Shown here: piece after piece, positions 1-5,995 of the stretch
Layout: each line of letters starts with the position of its first letter
Position numbering within the stretch: the stretch's first letter is position 1
Assembly (NCBI GenBank): GCA_023433925.1
Contig: JAEYTO010000100.1
Location: 1 to 6,021, forward strand
Source of the DNA: Pseudomonadota bacterium
Lineage (GTDB): Bacteria > Desulfobacterota > Desulfovibrionia > Desulfovibrionales > Desulfovibrionaceae
Direction of reading: 5' to 3'
Length of the DNA: 6,021 bases
Notes under the pieces: generated by a model
Told to the model about the DNA's origin: nothing
Database searches by the model: none
What the model saw: the letters and a program-made list of their open reading frames with translations, nothing else
Program-made: the position numbers and the translations under genes

Positions 1-1
1 G

Positions 2-1780
2 GGGGGGGGGCCCGCCGCCTCGGCCGTCGTCCGCCACATCCCCGTGGGAGGCCGCCTGCCACCCGCTCCGGCTCAAGACGGCCGGGCCGTGCACGTGGTC
101 GTGTCGGGGCTGTTCGAGCTTCTCCACGGCTGCGAGGCCGTGGACCTGGCCGTGCCCGGCTGCGTGCTCGGGTTCGAGGCCCACGGGGCAGGCGAGGCCT
201 TTCCGACACTGACCGTCCAGGCCCTGGAAGACGGCAGCGTGGCCACGCTGTCCGGAGACGTCTTCGCCCGGCTGCTCCTCCAGCCCGAGTTCGCCGAGCA
301 TTTCGCCTGGCAGGCCGTGCGGCTGCGCTTCGCCCTGGACCGCGCCGAGCGCCGGACCATGCTGCCGTCGGACCCGCTCCTGGGCAGACGCCTATCGGAC
401 CTGGAGTTGCGCGCGCCGCTCGTGCTCGGCTCCGGCCCGAGCGTATCCGAGGCCGCGGGCCGCATGGTCGAGTCGGGCGCCGCAGCCTGCCTGCTGGACC
501 TGGGCGGAGCGGGGCAGGGCATACTCACCGAACGCGACGTGCTGCGCGCGGCGGCCATGGGCGCGGGCCAAAGGCCGGCCAGCGACTTCGCGAGCTTCCC
601 GCTGGTCACCGTGGACAAGGGGCAGCTCCTCGTGGAGGCCTTCGCGGCCATGGTGCAAAAGAACATCCGCCGGCTCGTGCTCACGGGCGAGGACGGGCTG
701 CCTCGGGCCATCGTCGAGGAGCGCGACCTCCTCTCGTCCGGTGGCGAGAACCCCGTGCACATGGCCGGGCTCATCGACAAGGCCCAGGGGCCGGCCGCCC
801 TGAGCGCGGTCATGGAGCGGCTCAAGGCCATGGTCGCGCGCGCCGTGGCCGAGGGGCTGGCCATGGAGAAGATCGGTCGGCTCACGGCGCTCATCGCTGA
901 CCGCCTCGTCCTGCGCGCCGCCGTCTTGTCCGGTGAGGACATGCAGCCTCGCCCGGCCTTGTGCGCCCTGGGCAGCGAGGGCCGCCGCGAGCAGTTCCTG
1001 GCCACGGACCAGGACAACGCCATGATCGTGCCCGACGCGGCGGATGAGGACGGAGCGGCCGCGGCGGGCGAGTTCGCGGCGCGCCTGGTGGCCATCCTCG
1101 TGGAGGCCGGCCTGCCCCGCTGCCCTAGGGGCATCATGGCCGACAATCCCGCCTGGCGCATGCCCCTGTCCCGCTGGCGCTCCGAGATAGACCGCCTTGT
1201 CTTCAAGGCCGATGCCGAAGCCGTGCTCAAGCTGTCGCTGCTGGCCGACGCCCGGCACCTCCTCGGCGACGGGACGCTGACCGAGGCGCTCCGCGCGCAC
1301 CTGGCCAGGCGGATGACCGAAGCCCCGATGCTCCTGCGCTATCTCGCGCGCGAGGCCTTGCGCTTCGATCCGCCGCTGGGCTTCTTCGGCGGGTTGCAGG
1401 TCGAGCGGAGCGGCCCGGCCAAGGGCCGGCTCGACGTGAAGAAGGGCGGCCTCTTCCCCCTCATGCACGGCCTCAAGACCATGGCCCTGGAGCACGGCAT
1501 CGCCGAGACATCCACACATGACCGCGCGGCCCGCCTGGCCGAGGCCGGAGTTCTTCCCGAGGACATGGCCCGCGACCTCTCGGAGGCCTACGAGCACCTT
1601 CAGGCCCTGCGGGTGCGCAGCCAGGCCGAGCGTCTGCGCGCCGGCCTTACTCCGGACAACGCCATCGACCCTCGGGCTCTCTCGGCCCTGGAACGCGACC
1701 GGCTCCGCCAATGCCTCAAGCTCGTGCACTCGTTTCAGGGCCTGCTCGGCGAGAAGTACGGCCTGCGCATGCTGCCCTGA
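2..1780 (+). CDS. cNMP-binding/CBS/DUF294 nucleotidyltransferase-like protein (5' partial)
   Basis: The frame is open from the left edge to the TGA at 1778-1780, so the gene starts upstream; the GTG at 44 falls inside the first domain and is not a credible start. Numbering from that GTG: residues ~1-90 are the end of a cyclic-nucleotide-binding-like beta barrel (VVVSGLFELL; ALEDGSVATLSGDVFARLL). Residues ~115-230 are two CBS motifs (ILTERDVLRAA; RAIVEERDLL), which usually bind adenine nucleotides. Residues ~250-385 are the DUF294 nucleotidyltransferase domain with GSEGRREQ (310-317) and TDQDN (321-325), the GSxGRxE plus DxD metal-binding layout of GlnD-type enzymes. Residues ~395-578 fit the helical DUF294 C-terminal domain. 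No signal peptide or membrane segment is seen. The substrate of this family is not established; a nucleotidyl transfer controlled by small nucleotides is inference. The usual Arg of the cNMP phosphate-binding cassette appears absent. The domain assignment is firm; the biological role is open. Confidence 0.9.
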   Translation, partial: GGGPAASAVVRHIPVGGRLPPAPAQDGRAVHVVVSGLFELLHGCEAVDLAVPGCVLGFEAHGAGEAFPTLTVQALEDGSVATLSGDVFARLLLQPEFAEHFAWQAVRLRFALDRAERRTMLPSDPLLGRRLSDLELRAPLVLGSGPSVSEAAGRMVESGAAACLLDLGGAGQGILTERDVLRAAAMGAGQRPASDFASFPLVTVDKGQLLVEAFAAMVQKNIRRLVLTGEDGLPRAIVEERDLLSSGGENPVHMAGLIDKAQGPAALSAVMERLKAMVARAVAEGLAMEKIGRLTALIADRLVLRAAVLSGEDMQPRPALCALGSEGRREQFLATDQDNAMIVPDAADEDGAAAAGEFAARLVAILVEAGLPRCPRGIMADNPAWRMPLSRWRSEIDRLVFKADAEAVLKLSLLADARHLLGDGTLTEALRAHLARRMTEAPMLLRYLAREALRFDPPLGFFGGLQVERSGPAKGRLDVKKGGLFPLMHGLKTMALEHGIAETSTHDRAARLAEAGVLPEDMARDLSEAYEHLQALRVRSQAERLRAGLTPDNAIDPRALSALERDRLRQCLKLVHSFQGLLGEKYGLRMLP

Positions 1781-1803
1781 GCCGTTTGCAAAAGCCGTTT
1801 GCG
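1781..1803 (+). repeat. short direct repeat after the DUF294 gene stop
   Basis: GCCGTTTGCA (1781-1790) and GCCGTTTGCG (1794-1803) are near-identical 10-base units separated by three A, directly after the stop codon of the upstream gene. They may be a local slippage duplication at the border of the larger intergenic repeat. No function can be read from them. Confidence 0.4.
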
Positions 1804-1818
1804 AATGAAATGTGGGTT

Positions 1819-1839
1819 CCAAGGGCTAGTGGCCCTTGG
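1819..1839 (+). terminator. hairpin in repeat copy 1, possible 3' end of the DUF294 transcript
   Basis: CCAAGGGC (1819-1826) pairs perfectly with GCCCTTGG (1832-1839) across a five-base loop TAGTG, 38 bases after the stop codon. There is no downstream T-run, so it is not a classical intrinsic terminator. Its position after a plus-strand gene and before a convergent gene suggests termination or 3' end stabilisation. Confidence 0.35.
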
Positions 1840-1849
1840 TGGGTGGGGT

Positions 1850-1874
1850 CTGGGGAGGGCAAAGCCCTTCCCAG
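1850..1874 (+). terminator. second hairpin in repeat copy 1 (11-base stem, AAA loop)
   Basis: CTGGGGAGGGC (1850-1860) pairs with GCCCTTCCCAG (1864-1874) around the loop AAA, with one G-U wobble in the transcript. Copy 2 retains a similar but weaker stem at 1952-1960 / 1964-1972, with one wobble and one mismatch. It lacks a U-tract on either strand. It could act on transcripts arriving from both convergent genes. Confidence 0.35.
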
Positions 1875-2068
1875 TCAGCTGCAAGTTGCCCTAATGACAT
1901 GCGGGTTCCAAGGGCCGCCTTATCAAGAGCGGATTTGGGCGGGTAGGGTATGGGGAAGGCGGAGCCCTTCCCGGTTAATCTGCAAGTTGCTCCTGATGCG
2001 CTCGGATGCGTCTTTGGCGCGGCTTCGCCGGCCCGGCGGGACTTTGCCGCAATTCGCCGCGCCGGCGC

Positions 2069-2090
2069 AGCAGGACGTGCCGTCCCTGCT
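2069..2090 (-). terminator. hairpin just downstream of the histidine kinase stop codon
   Basis: AGCAGGACG (2069-2077) pairs with CGTCCCTGCT (2081-2090) across a three-base loop, with one bulged base. On the minus strand it begins 5 bases after the TAG of the kinase gene. This is the right place for a terminator, but the following minus-strand sequence is GC-rich with no T-tract. A second inverted repeat, GGCGCGGC (2016-2023) / GCCGCGCC (2056-2063), lies further downstream on the minus strand and may add structure. Confidence 0.35.
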
Positions 2091-2095
2091 TTCAG

Positions 2096-3976
2096 CTACA
2101 GCGGGAAGCTCAGGGCGAATACGCTTACGCCCTCGTCAAGAATGGCGATGCGGCCTCCGAGCTGATTGGCCAGGGAGCTCACGAGCTGCAATCCCAGGGA
2201 GTTGACGCGCTCAAGGTCGAGCCCGGCCGGGATGCCGTCGCCGTTGTCGCGCACGATCAGGTCCACCAGATCGCCCCTGCGCGTCAGGCCCACATGGATG
2301 CTGCCGTGCGTGGCGCGAGCGAATCCGTGCTTGTAGGCGTTGGTCAGCAGCTCGTTGAGGATGAGCCCGCACGGCACGGCCTTGTTGATGCTCATGCGCA
2401 CGGCCTCGGCCCGGATATCCAGCTCGATGCGCTTGTCGGCAGAGCCGTAGGCCTGCTTGATGTAGGCGGCCAGCCGGCGGATGTAGTCCGCGAAGTCGAT
2501 CTCCCCCAGGTTCCCGGACTGGTAGAGGCTTTCGTGCACCAGGGCCATGGAGCGCACCCGGCTCTGGCTGCGCAGGAGGATGTCGCGGATCTCGCCGTCC
2601 TCGACGGCGCTGGCTTGCAGGTTGAGCAGGCTGCTGATGATTTGCAGGTTGTTCTTGACCCGATGGTGGATCTCCTTGAGCAGGATGTCCTTTTCCTGAA
2701 GCGAGGCGCGGATGCGCTCCTCGGCCAGGCGGCTGTCGGTGATGTCCACGCGCACGTCGAGCAGGTAGGGCGTGCCGTCCAGGTCCTGCATGGGGAACTT
2801 GTGCACGTCGAAGATGCGGCCGTGCGCGGTCTGCTCGAAGCGCATGGGCTGGCCGGACTTCAGGGCCTGCAAGCCCCTGCACGGCACGCACGGCCGCTCC
2901 TGCTCGTGAATGAGCTCGTGGCAGGTCTGGGCGCCGTGGGGGTGGGCGCGCGTGAAGGCCTTATTGGCGTAGACGATCCGGCGGTTGAGGTCCACCAGAT
3001 GGACCTTGAAGGGCAGCTCGTCGAGCAGGGAGTAGAGCCTGGCGTGCTCCACGCGGATGGCCTCGACGAAGCGGCTCTGCTCGCGCTTGCGCTCCTGCTG
3101 CTCCCACATGCCTTCCAGTAGGTCGGTGATCTCGCCGACATCCTCGGCGGCATAGTCCGTGGGCTTGTTGGCCAGCACGACGGCCATCTTGACCTTGCCT
3201 TGCTCCACCACGGGCGCGGTCATGATGCGCGTGAGCGGGACATGGCCCAACGGCAGGCTCACGACACAGGCGGCATCGCCGAGGTTATTGATGATGATCT
3301 GGTCCGTCTGGCGCACGAGCCGGGCCATGAAGCCTTCGGACGCGCTCAGGTGCAGGCGGCCCGGCCGCTTGCGGCCGTTATCGGGCCGGGCGACGGCCAT
3401 GGCCCTGAAGCTCGCGTCGTCGTGGACGAAGCCCAGGATGCCGGCGGCGCTGCCCGTAAGGGCCAGGCAGCGGTCCAGGACGAAATCGGCCATGGCTTCG
3501 ATGCCGGTCCAGGGCATGCGGCTCAACTCGTGCAGGGCCTTGAGGCGAAGCCTCTCCTTGGCCGCCGCGTCCCGCCCCGAGGCCTGCCGGCTGACGTCCC
3601 GACCGGTCATCCAGCCGCCCCAGCCGTCCACCGGCCGTTCGCGGCAGCGGCTGGACCAGGACACGACGATGGGCCGGCCATCCCGGTCGAGCATGGCCAG
3701 CTCCTGATCCTCGAACTCCCCGCAGGCCATGAGCCGGGTGAAGACATTCAGACTGTCCGCGTCAGGGAAAAGACCGGCCAAGTCGCCCGAGGCCAGCCGC
3801 TCCCGGCCCAAAAGCCTGGCGCACTCGTCGTTCCACCAGACAAGGCTTCCCGCCGTGTCCCAGACCAGAGCCAGCACGGGCATGACCTGGGCCAGCCGGC
3901 TGCCTGCATCGCTGGCCATCGGCACGGCGCCGGCAGGGGCGTGGCCCTCGTGATCCGAGGCGATCCGATTGCTCAT
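2096..3976 (-). CDS. soluble sensor histidine kinase, PAS-GAF-PAS-HisKA_2-HATPase
   Basis: This 626-residue cytoplasmic sensor kinase has no membrane segment. An N-terminal PAS domain spans about 25-130 (LVWWNDECARLLG; GWMTGRDVSRQ). A GAF domain spans about 145-290 (LPLGHVPLTRIMTAPV, VVLANKPTDY), and a short charged helix (~290-315) links it to a second PAS (~312-415; VHLVDLNRRIVYANKAF). That PAS holds a Cys cluster, C352-x10-C363-x2-C366. HisKA_2 follows with EIHHRVKNNLQ (435-445); the phosphorylated His is H437 or, by EIxHR alignment, more likely H438. The ATPase domain shows the N box NELLTNAYKHG (541-551), G1 box RDNGDGIP (576-583) and LGLQLV (594-599). It should autophosphorylate from ATP and pass phosphate to a response regulator; the ligand is unknown. 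ATG 3976 is the first start codon after the upstream in-frame stop, with a weak GGA 8 bases before it; Met20 is an alternative. No response regulator is adjacent, so it is an orphan by position. Confidence 0.92.
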   Translation of the reverse strand: MSNRIASDHEGHAPAGAVPMASDAGSRLAQVMPVLALVWDTAGSLVWWNDECARLLGRERLASGDLAGLFPDADSLNVFTRLMACGEFEDQELAMLDRDGRPIVVSWSSRCRERPVDGWGGWMTGRDVSRQASGRDAAAKERLRLKALHELSRMPWTGIEAMADFVLDRCLALTGSAAGILGFVHDDASFRAMAVARPDNGRKRPGRLHLSASEGFMARLVRQTDQIIINNLGDAACVVSLPLGHVPLTRIMTAPVVEQGKVKMAVVLANKPTDYAAEDVGEITDLLEGMWEQQERKREQSRFVEAIRVEHARLYSLLDELPFKVHLVDLNRRIVYANKAFTRAHPHGAQTCHELIHEQERPCVPCRGLQALKSGQPMRFEQTAHGRIFDVHKFPMQDLDGTPYLLDVRVDITDSRLAEERIRASLQEKDILLKEIHHRVKNNLQIISSLLNLQASAVEDGEIRDILLRSQSRVRSMALVHESLYQSGNLGEIDFADYIRRLAAYIKQAYGSADKRIELDIRAEAVRMSINKAVPCGLILNELLTNAYKHGFARATHGSIHVGLTRRGDLVDLIVRDNGDGIPAGLDLERVNSLGLQLVSSLANQLGGRIAILDEGVSVFALSFPL

Positions 3977-4202
3977 CGCTGTGATCCGTAAGGATTGGCG
4001 CGGGGCTCCGACGTTCGCGCATGACTCGGAGGCGCACCGGGCTGCCCGTAGCGTGAGTGCGCGGGCCGTTCACCTGTGATGCGGATCGATGCGCTCGTCT
4101 ATCACGGACGATGCTGCCCAGCCAAATGGAAAACCTCTCCGCTCTCCAGAGGAAATGGCAGGGGCGGCCTTGCGCTCCAGGCCTGAAGCCGCTACACATC
4201 GC

Positions 4203-4228
4203 TTGCCGACCGGCATTCGGCCCGGCAA
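4203..4228. repeat. inverted repeat upstream of the glycosidase gene
   Basis: TTGCCG (4203-4208) is mirrored by CGGCAA (4223-4228), with an inner CCG/CGG pair (4210-4212 / 4218-4220) around a short loop. It lies about 50 bases before the glycosidase start, where an operator or leader hairpin could sit. No factor is recognised, and short GC-rich palindromes are expected by chance in DNA of this composition. Confidence 0.25.
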
Positions 4229-4267
4229 TCCCGATCCATTCGTCTTCATGAGCCCACTTTCACGGCT

Positions 4268-4271
4268 GGAG
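4268..4271 (+). promoter_or_regulatory. ribosome binding site of the glycosidase gene
   Basis: GGAG at 4268-4271 stands five bases before ATG 4277. It overlaps the alternative GTG start at 4271, which would leave that codon without any usable site. The site therefore favours ATG 4277 as the start. Confidence 0.6.
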
Positions 4272-4276
4272 TGTCC

Positions 4277-5425
4277 ATGCGCGCCCTGCTCGTCATCGTC
4301 GTCCTCTTCGTGGCCCTGGCCTGCGCTGCGGGCACGTTGACCTCAGGCTCGGGCGCCGCTTCCTGCGACATCGACAGTGGCGAGCTGGCCGCCATGGCGG
4401 GCCAGATGATCATGGTGGGTTTCCGCGGCCTTGATCTGGAAGAGGGCTCTCCCATTGCCGATGATGTGCGCAACGGCCGCGTGGGCGGAGTCATCCTCTT
4501 CGACTATGACGTGCTCCTCAAGAGCCAGGTGCGCAACGTGCGGAGCAAGGAGCAGGTGGCCAGCCTGACCGCCTCGCTTCAGCGGATCGCGCCCACTCCG
4601 CTCCTGGTGGCCGTGGACCAGGAAGGCGGCAAGGTGGCCCGCCTCAAGGAGCGTCACGGCTTCGCTCCGGCCCCCTCGGCGGCCGAGCTGGGCCGGGGCG
4701 GCCCGGAGGCCACGGAGCGCGCCGCCGCGTTCATGGGCCTCGAGATGGCCGCCTGCGGCATCAACATGGATTTCGCGCCCGTGGCCGACGTGGACATCAA
4801 TCCGGGCAACCCGGTCATCGGCCGCCTGGACCGCAGCTTCTCCCCGGACCCAGAGACCGTGGCCACGCATGTCGCGGCCTTCGCGCGCGGGCTGCGCGCG
4901 GCCGGCGTGATCCCGGTTCTCAAGCACTTTCCCGGACACGGCAGCTCGGCCATGGACTCGCACCTGGGCCTCACGGACGTGAGCGCCAGCTGGAGCGAGC
5001 AGGAGCTCGTGCCCTACCGGCGGCTCCTCGCGGAAGGCAGCCTCGGCGCGGTCATGACCGGCCACCTGTTCAACTCCAGGCTGGACCCGGCGCATCCGGC
5101 CACGCTCTCGCGCGAAACCGTAAGGGGGCTGCTGCGCAAGACGCTCGGCTTTCGCGGCGTGGTGGTCTCCGACGACCTGCAAATGCGCGCCGTGGCCGAC
5201 CACTACGGCTTGCGCGAGGCGATCCGCCTGGCCCTGGACGCCGGCATCGATCTGCTTCTCTTCGGCAACAACCTGGAGCACGATCCGCTCGTGGCGCGCA
5301 AGGCCCAGGCCATCATTCTGGAGCTGGTGGATTCGGGCGAGGTGTCTTGTCCACGAATCCGCGAGTCGCACAAGCGCATAATGGCCCTCAAGGCGTCCTT
5401 GAAGGCCGTCGAAACGTCACGCTAA
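4277..5425 (+). CDS. glycoside hydrolase family 3, NagZ-like beta-N-acetylhexosaminidase with N-terminal export signal or anchor
   Basis: This 382-residue enzyme should remove terminal beta-linked N-acetylglucosamine, most likely from peptidoglycan fragments. GH3 NagZ-type marks are VAVDQEGGKVARL (111-123), MDFAPVADVDINP (164-176), KHFPGHG (216-222) followed by DSH (227-229), and VVSDDLQM (296-303). By family knowledge, D227-H229 is the acid/base dyad of NagZ enzymes and D299, the first Asp of SDD, is the nucleophile. All needed residues appear present. Residues 1-16 (MRALLVIVVLFVALAC) form a hydrophobic segment with one Arg near the start, so the protein is probably exported. A Cys at 16 follows A-L-A, a poor lipobox, so Sec cleavage or membrane anchoring is as likely as a lipoprotein. 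E. coli NagZ is cytoplasmic and about 340 residues; the extra length here is largely the N-terminal leader. It stands divergent from the kinase and upstream of cheY, with no sign of a shared pathway. Confidence 0.9.
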   Translation: MRALLVIVVLFVALACAAGTLTSGSGAASCDIDSGELAAMAGQMIMVGFRGLDLEEGSPIADDVRNGRVGGVILFDYDVLLKSQVRNVRSKEQVASLTASLQRIAPTPLLVAVDQEGGKVARLKERHGFAPAPSAAELGRGGPEATERAAAFMGLEMAACGINMDFAPVADVDINPGNPVIGRLDRSFSPDPETVATHVAAFARGLRAAGVIPVLKHFPGHGSSAMDSHLGLTDVSASWSEQELVPYRRLLAEGSLGAVMTGHLFNSRLDPAHPATLSRETVRGLLRKTLGFRGVVVSDDLQMRAVADHYGLREAIRLALDAGIDLLLFGNNLEHDPLVARKAQAIILELVDSGEVSCPRIRESHKRIMALKASLKAVETSR

Positions 5426-5440
5426 GCCTTTCCCGTGGCT

Positions 5441-5456
5441 GGGAACGGAAGTTGCA
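5441..5456 (+). promoter_or_regulatory. candidate sigma-54 (-24/-12) promoter for cheY
   Basis: GGGAAC-N5-TTGCA matches the sigma-54 consensus TGGCAC-N5-TTGC(A/T): all five -12 bases, four of six -24 bases, and exact GG-N10-GC spacing (GG 5442-5443, GC 5454-5455). An AT-rich stretch, AAATATATGG, follows. Transcription would start near 5467, leaving a leader of roughly 128 bases before cheY. A 5-base inverted repeat, TTCCC (5430-5434) / GGGAA (5441-5445), overlaps the -24 element. Sigma-54 control of motility genes is common in this group. No activator site was identified. Confidence 0.5.
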
Positions 5457-5538
5457 AATATATGGAAGCCATTCGGCAGGCGCGGAGACCGCATTTTTTC
5501 CGTTTACCTTGGGGAGAACAATAAGTTATGTACCCCTC

Positions 5539-5553
5539 ATCGCGTGATGCGAT
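5539..5553. repeat. small palindrome in the cheY leader
   Basis: ATCGC (5539-5543) and GCGAT (5549-5553) form a perfect inverted repeat around GTGAT, about 42 bases before the cheY start. It could be a leader hairpin or a half-site-type operator. It is too short to assign. Confidence 0.25.
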
Positions 5554-5581
5554 CTCCCATGGAACCGAAGCCCCCATGAGC

Positions 5582-5587
5582 GGGAGG
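5582..5587 (+). promoter_or_regulatory. strong ribosome binding site of cheY
   Basis: GGGAGG is followed by a seven-base spacer to ATG 5595. This fixes that ATG as the start over the in-frame ATG at 5613 (Met7), which has no comparable site. Confidence 0.8.
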
Positions 5588-5594
5588 CCCACTC

Positions 5595-5984
5595 ATGCCC
5601 TATGATCAGAATATGCGCATCCTTATCGTCGATGATTTCTCGACCATGAGGCGCATCATCAAGAACATCCTCAAGCAGATCGGCTACAACAACATCATCG
5701 AGGCGGACGACGGCACGACCGCCTGGGACATCCTCAACCGCGAGCAGATAGACTTCGTCGTTTGCGACTGGAACATGCCCAAGATGAAGGGCATTGATCT
5801 CCTGCGCAAGATCCGCGACAGCGAGGAGTTCGAGAATATGCCTTTCCTCATGGTCACGGCCGAGGCCCAGCAGGAGAACCTCGTGGAGGCCATCCAGGCC
5901 AAGGTCTCCAACTACGTGGTCAAGCCTTTCACGCCCGACGTGCTCAGCCAGAAGATCGAGAAGATCCTGGAGAAGTACAAGTAA
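5595..5984 (+). CDS. cheY: chemotaxis response regulator CheY
   Basis: This 129-residue single-domain receiver carries the chemotaxis phosphate signal from CheA to the flagellar motor switch (FliM) in the cytoplasm. It has no output domain. The acidic pocket is D13-D14 (LIVDDFSTMRR), the phosphorylated Asp is D58 (CDWNMPKMKG), the switch Thr is T88 (MVTAEAQQEN), the switch aromatic is Y107 and the conserved Lys is K110 (NYVVKPFTP). The motifs DDFSTMRR, DWNMP, MVTAEA and YVVKPFT are almost the same as in E. coli CheY (about 128 residues), so true CheY is favoured over a generic receiver. The strong GGGAGG site sets the start. A sigma-54-type promoter lies about 140 bases upstream, so it need not be co-transcribed with the glycosidase. 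Its downstream partners are beyond the window. Phosphorylation by the orphan kinase in this window is possible but unsupported. Confidence 0.97.
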   Translation: MPYDQNMRILIVDDFSTMRRIIKNILKQIGYNNIIEADDGTTAWDILNREQIDFVVCDWNMPKMKGIDLLRKIRDSEEFENMPFLMVTAEAQQENLVEAIQAKVSNYVVKPFTPDVLSQKIEKILEKYK

Positions 5985-5995
5985 ACCGAACTTGA

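Larger units (their letters stand above)
1799..1999. repeat. two tandem diverged copies of a palindromic intergenic repeat (period 89)
   Basis: Two imperfect copies lie head to tail between the convergent genes. Copy 1 is about 1810-1898 and copy 2 about 1899-1999. Shared landmarks in the same order are GGGTTCCAAGGGC (1814 and 1903), TGGGGA near 1851 and 1951, GCCCTTCCC (1864 and 1964), CTGCAAGTTGC (1879 and 1980) and AATGAAATG/AATGACATG just before each copy. Each copy can form two hairpins: a perfect 8-base stem in copy 1 that is remodelled in copy 2, and a G-rich/C-rich stem in both. Such GGG..CAAAGCCC elements resemble repeats common between genes in Desulfovibrio-type genomes; that family link is from memory. 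The likely role is transcript end protection or termination; no coding capacity is apparent. Confidence 0.7.
3977..4276. other. divergent intergenic region between kinase and glycosidase genes
   Basis: These 300 bases separate two divergently transcribed genes and must hold both promoters. Short open frames here have no domain-like content and no good ribosome site. For the kinase, a weak sigma-70-like pair on the minus strand is TTGGCT (4120-4125) and GATAGA (4098-4103) with 16-base spacing (4/6 and 3/6 matches); this is only suggestive. No correctly spaced sigma-54 site was found by eye on either strand. An inverted repeat at 4203-4228 is listed separately. Otherwise nothing recognisable is seen. 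Confidence 0.5.

Noticed and set aside
392..1822. A 476-codon open frame antisense to the DUF294 gene, and another of 385 codons at 73-1230
   Set aside because: Both lie opposite a gene with clear domain motifs. Their translations are rich in Arg, Ala, Gly, Ser and His with no recognisable fold, as expected of antisense frames in GC-rich DNA.
2006..3121. A 371-codon plus-strand frame, and one of 263 codons at 3200-3991, opposite the histidine kinase
   Set aside because: The kinase motifs on the minus strand are unambiguous. The plus-strand products are low-complexity His/Ala/Val/Gly-rich sequences without domains.
4155..4173. TGGCAG ... TTGC in the divergent region as a sigma-54 site
   Set aside because: The spacer between the two boxes is 8 bases instead of 5, so GG-N10-GC is not satisfied.
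3762..4199. A minus-strand frame extending upstream of the kinase start, considered as an N-terminal extension or separate gene
   Set aside because: It is in a different frame from the kinase. The kinase frame has an upstream stop and no start codon between that stop and ATG 3976, so no extension is possible.
4057..4340. Small plus-strand frames of 64 and 83 codons in the divergent region
   Set aside because: No ribosome site and no coherent protein-like composition (one ends in a Ser run formed from the glycosidase signal peptide in another frame).
4343..5371. A 342-codon minus-strand frame opposite the glycosidase gene
   Set aside because: It is an antisense shadow of a gene with complete GH3 motifs; its His/Ala/Gly/Arg-rich translation has no family features.
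5347..5547. A 66-codon plus-strand frame spanning the glycosidase end and the cheY leader
   Set aside because: It overlaps the glycosidase C-terminus in another frame, has no recognisable features, and crosses the promoter candidate.
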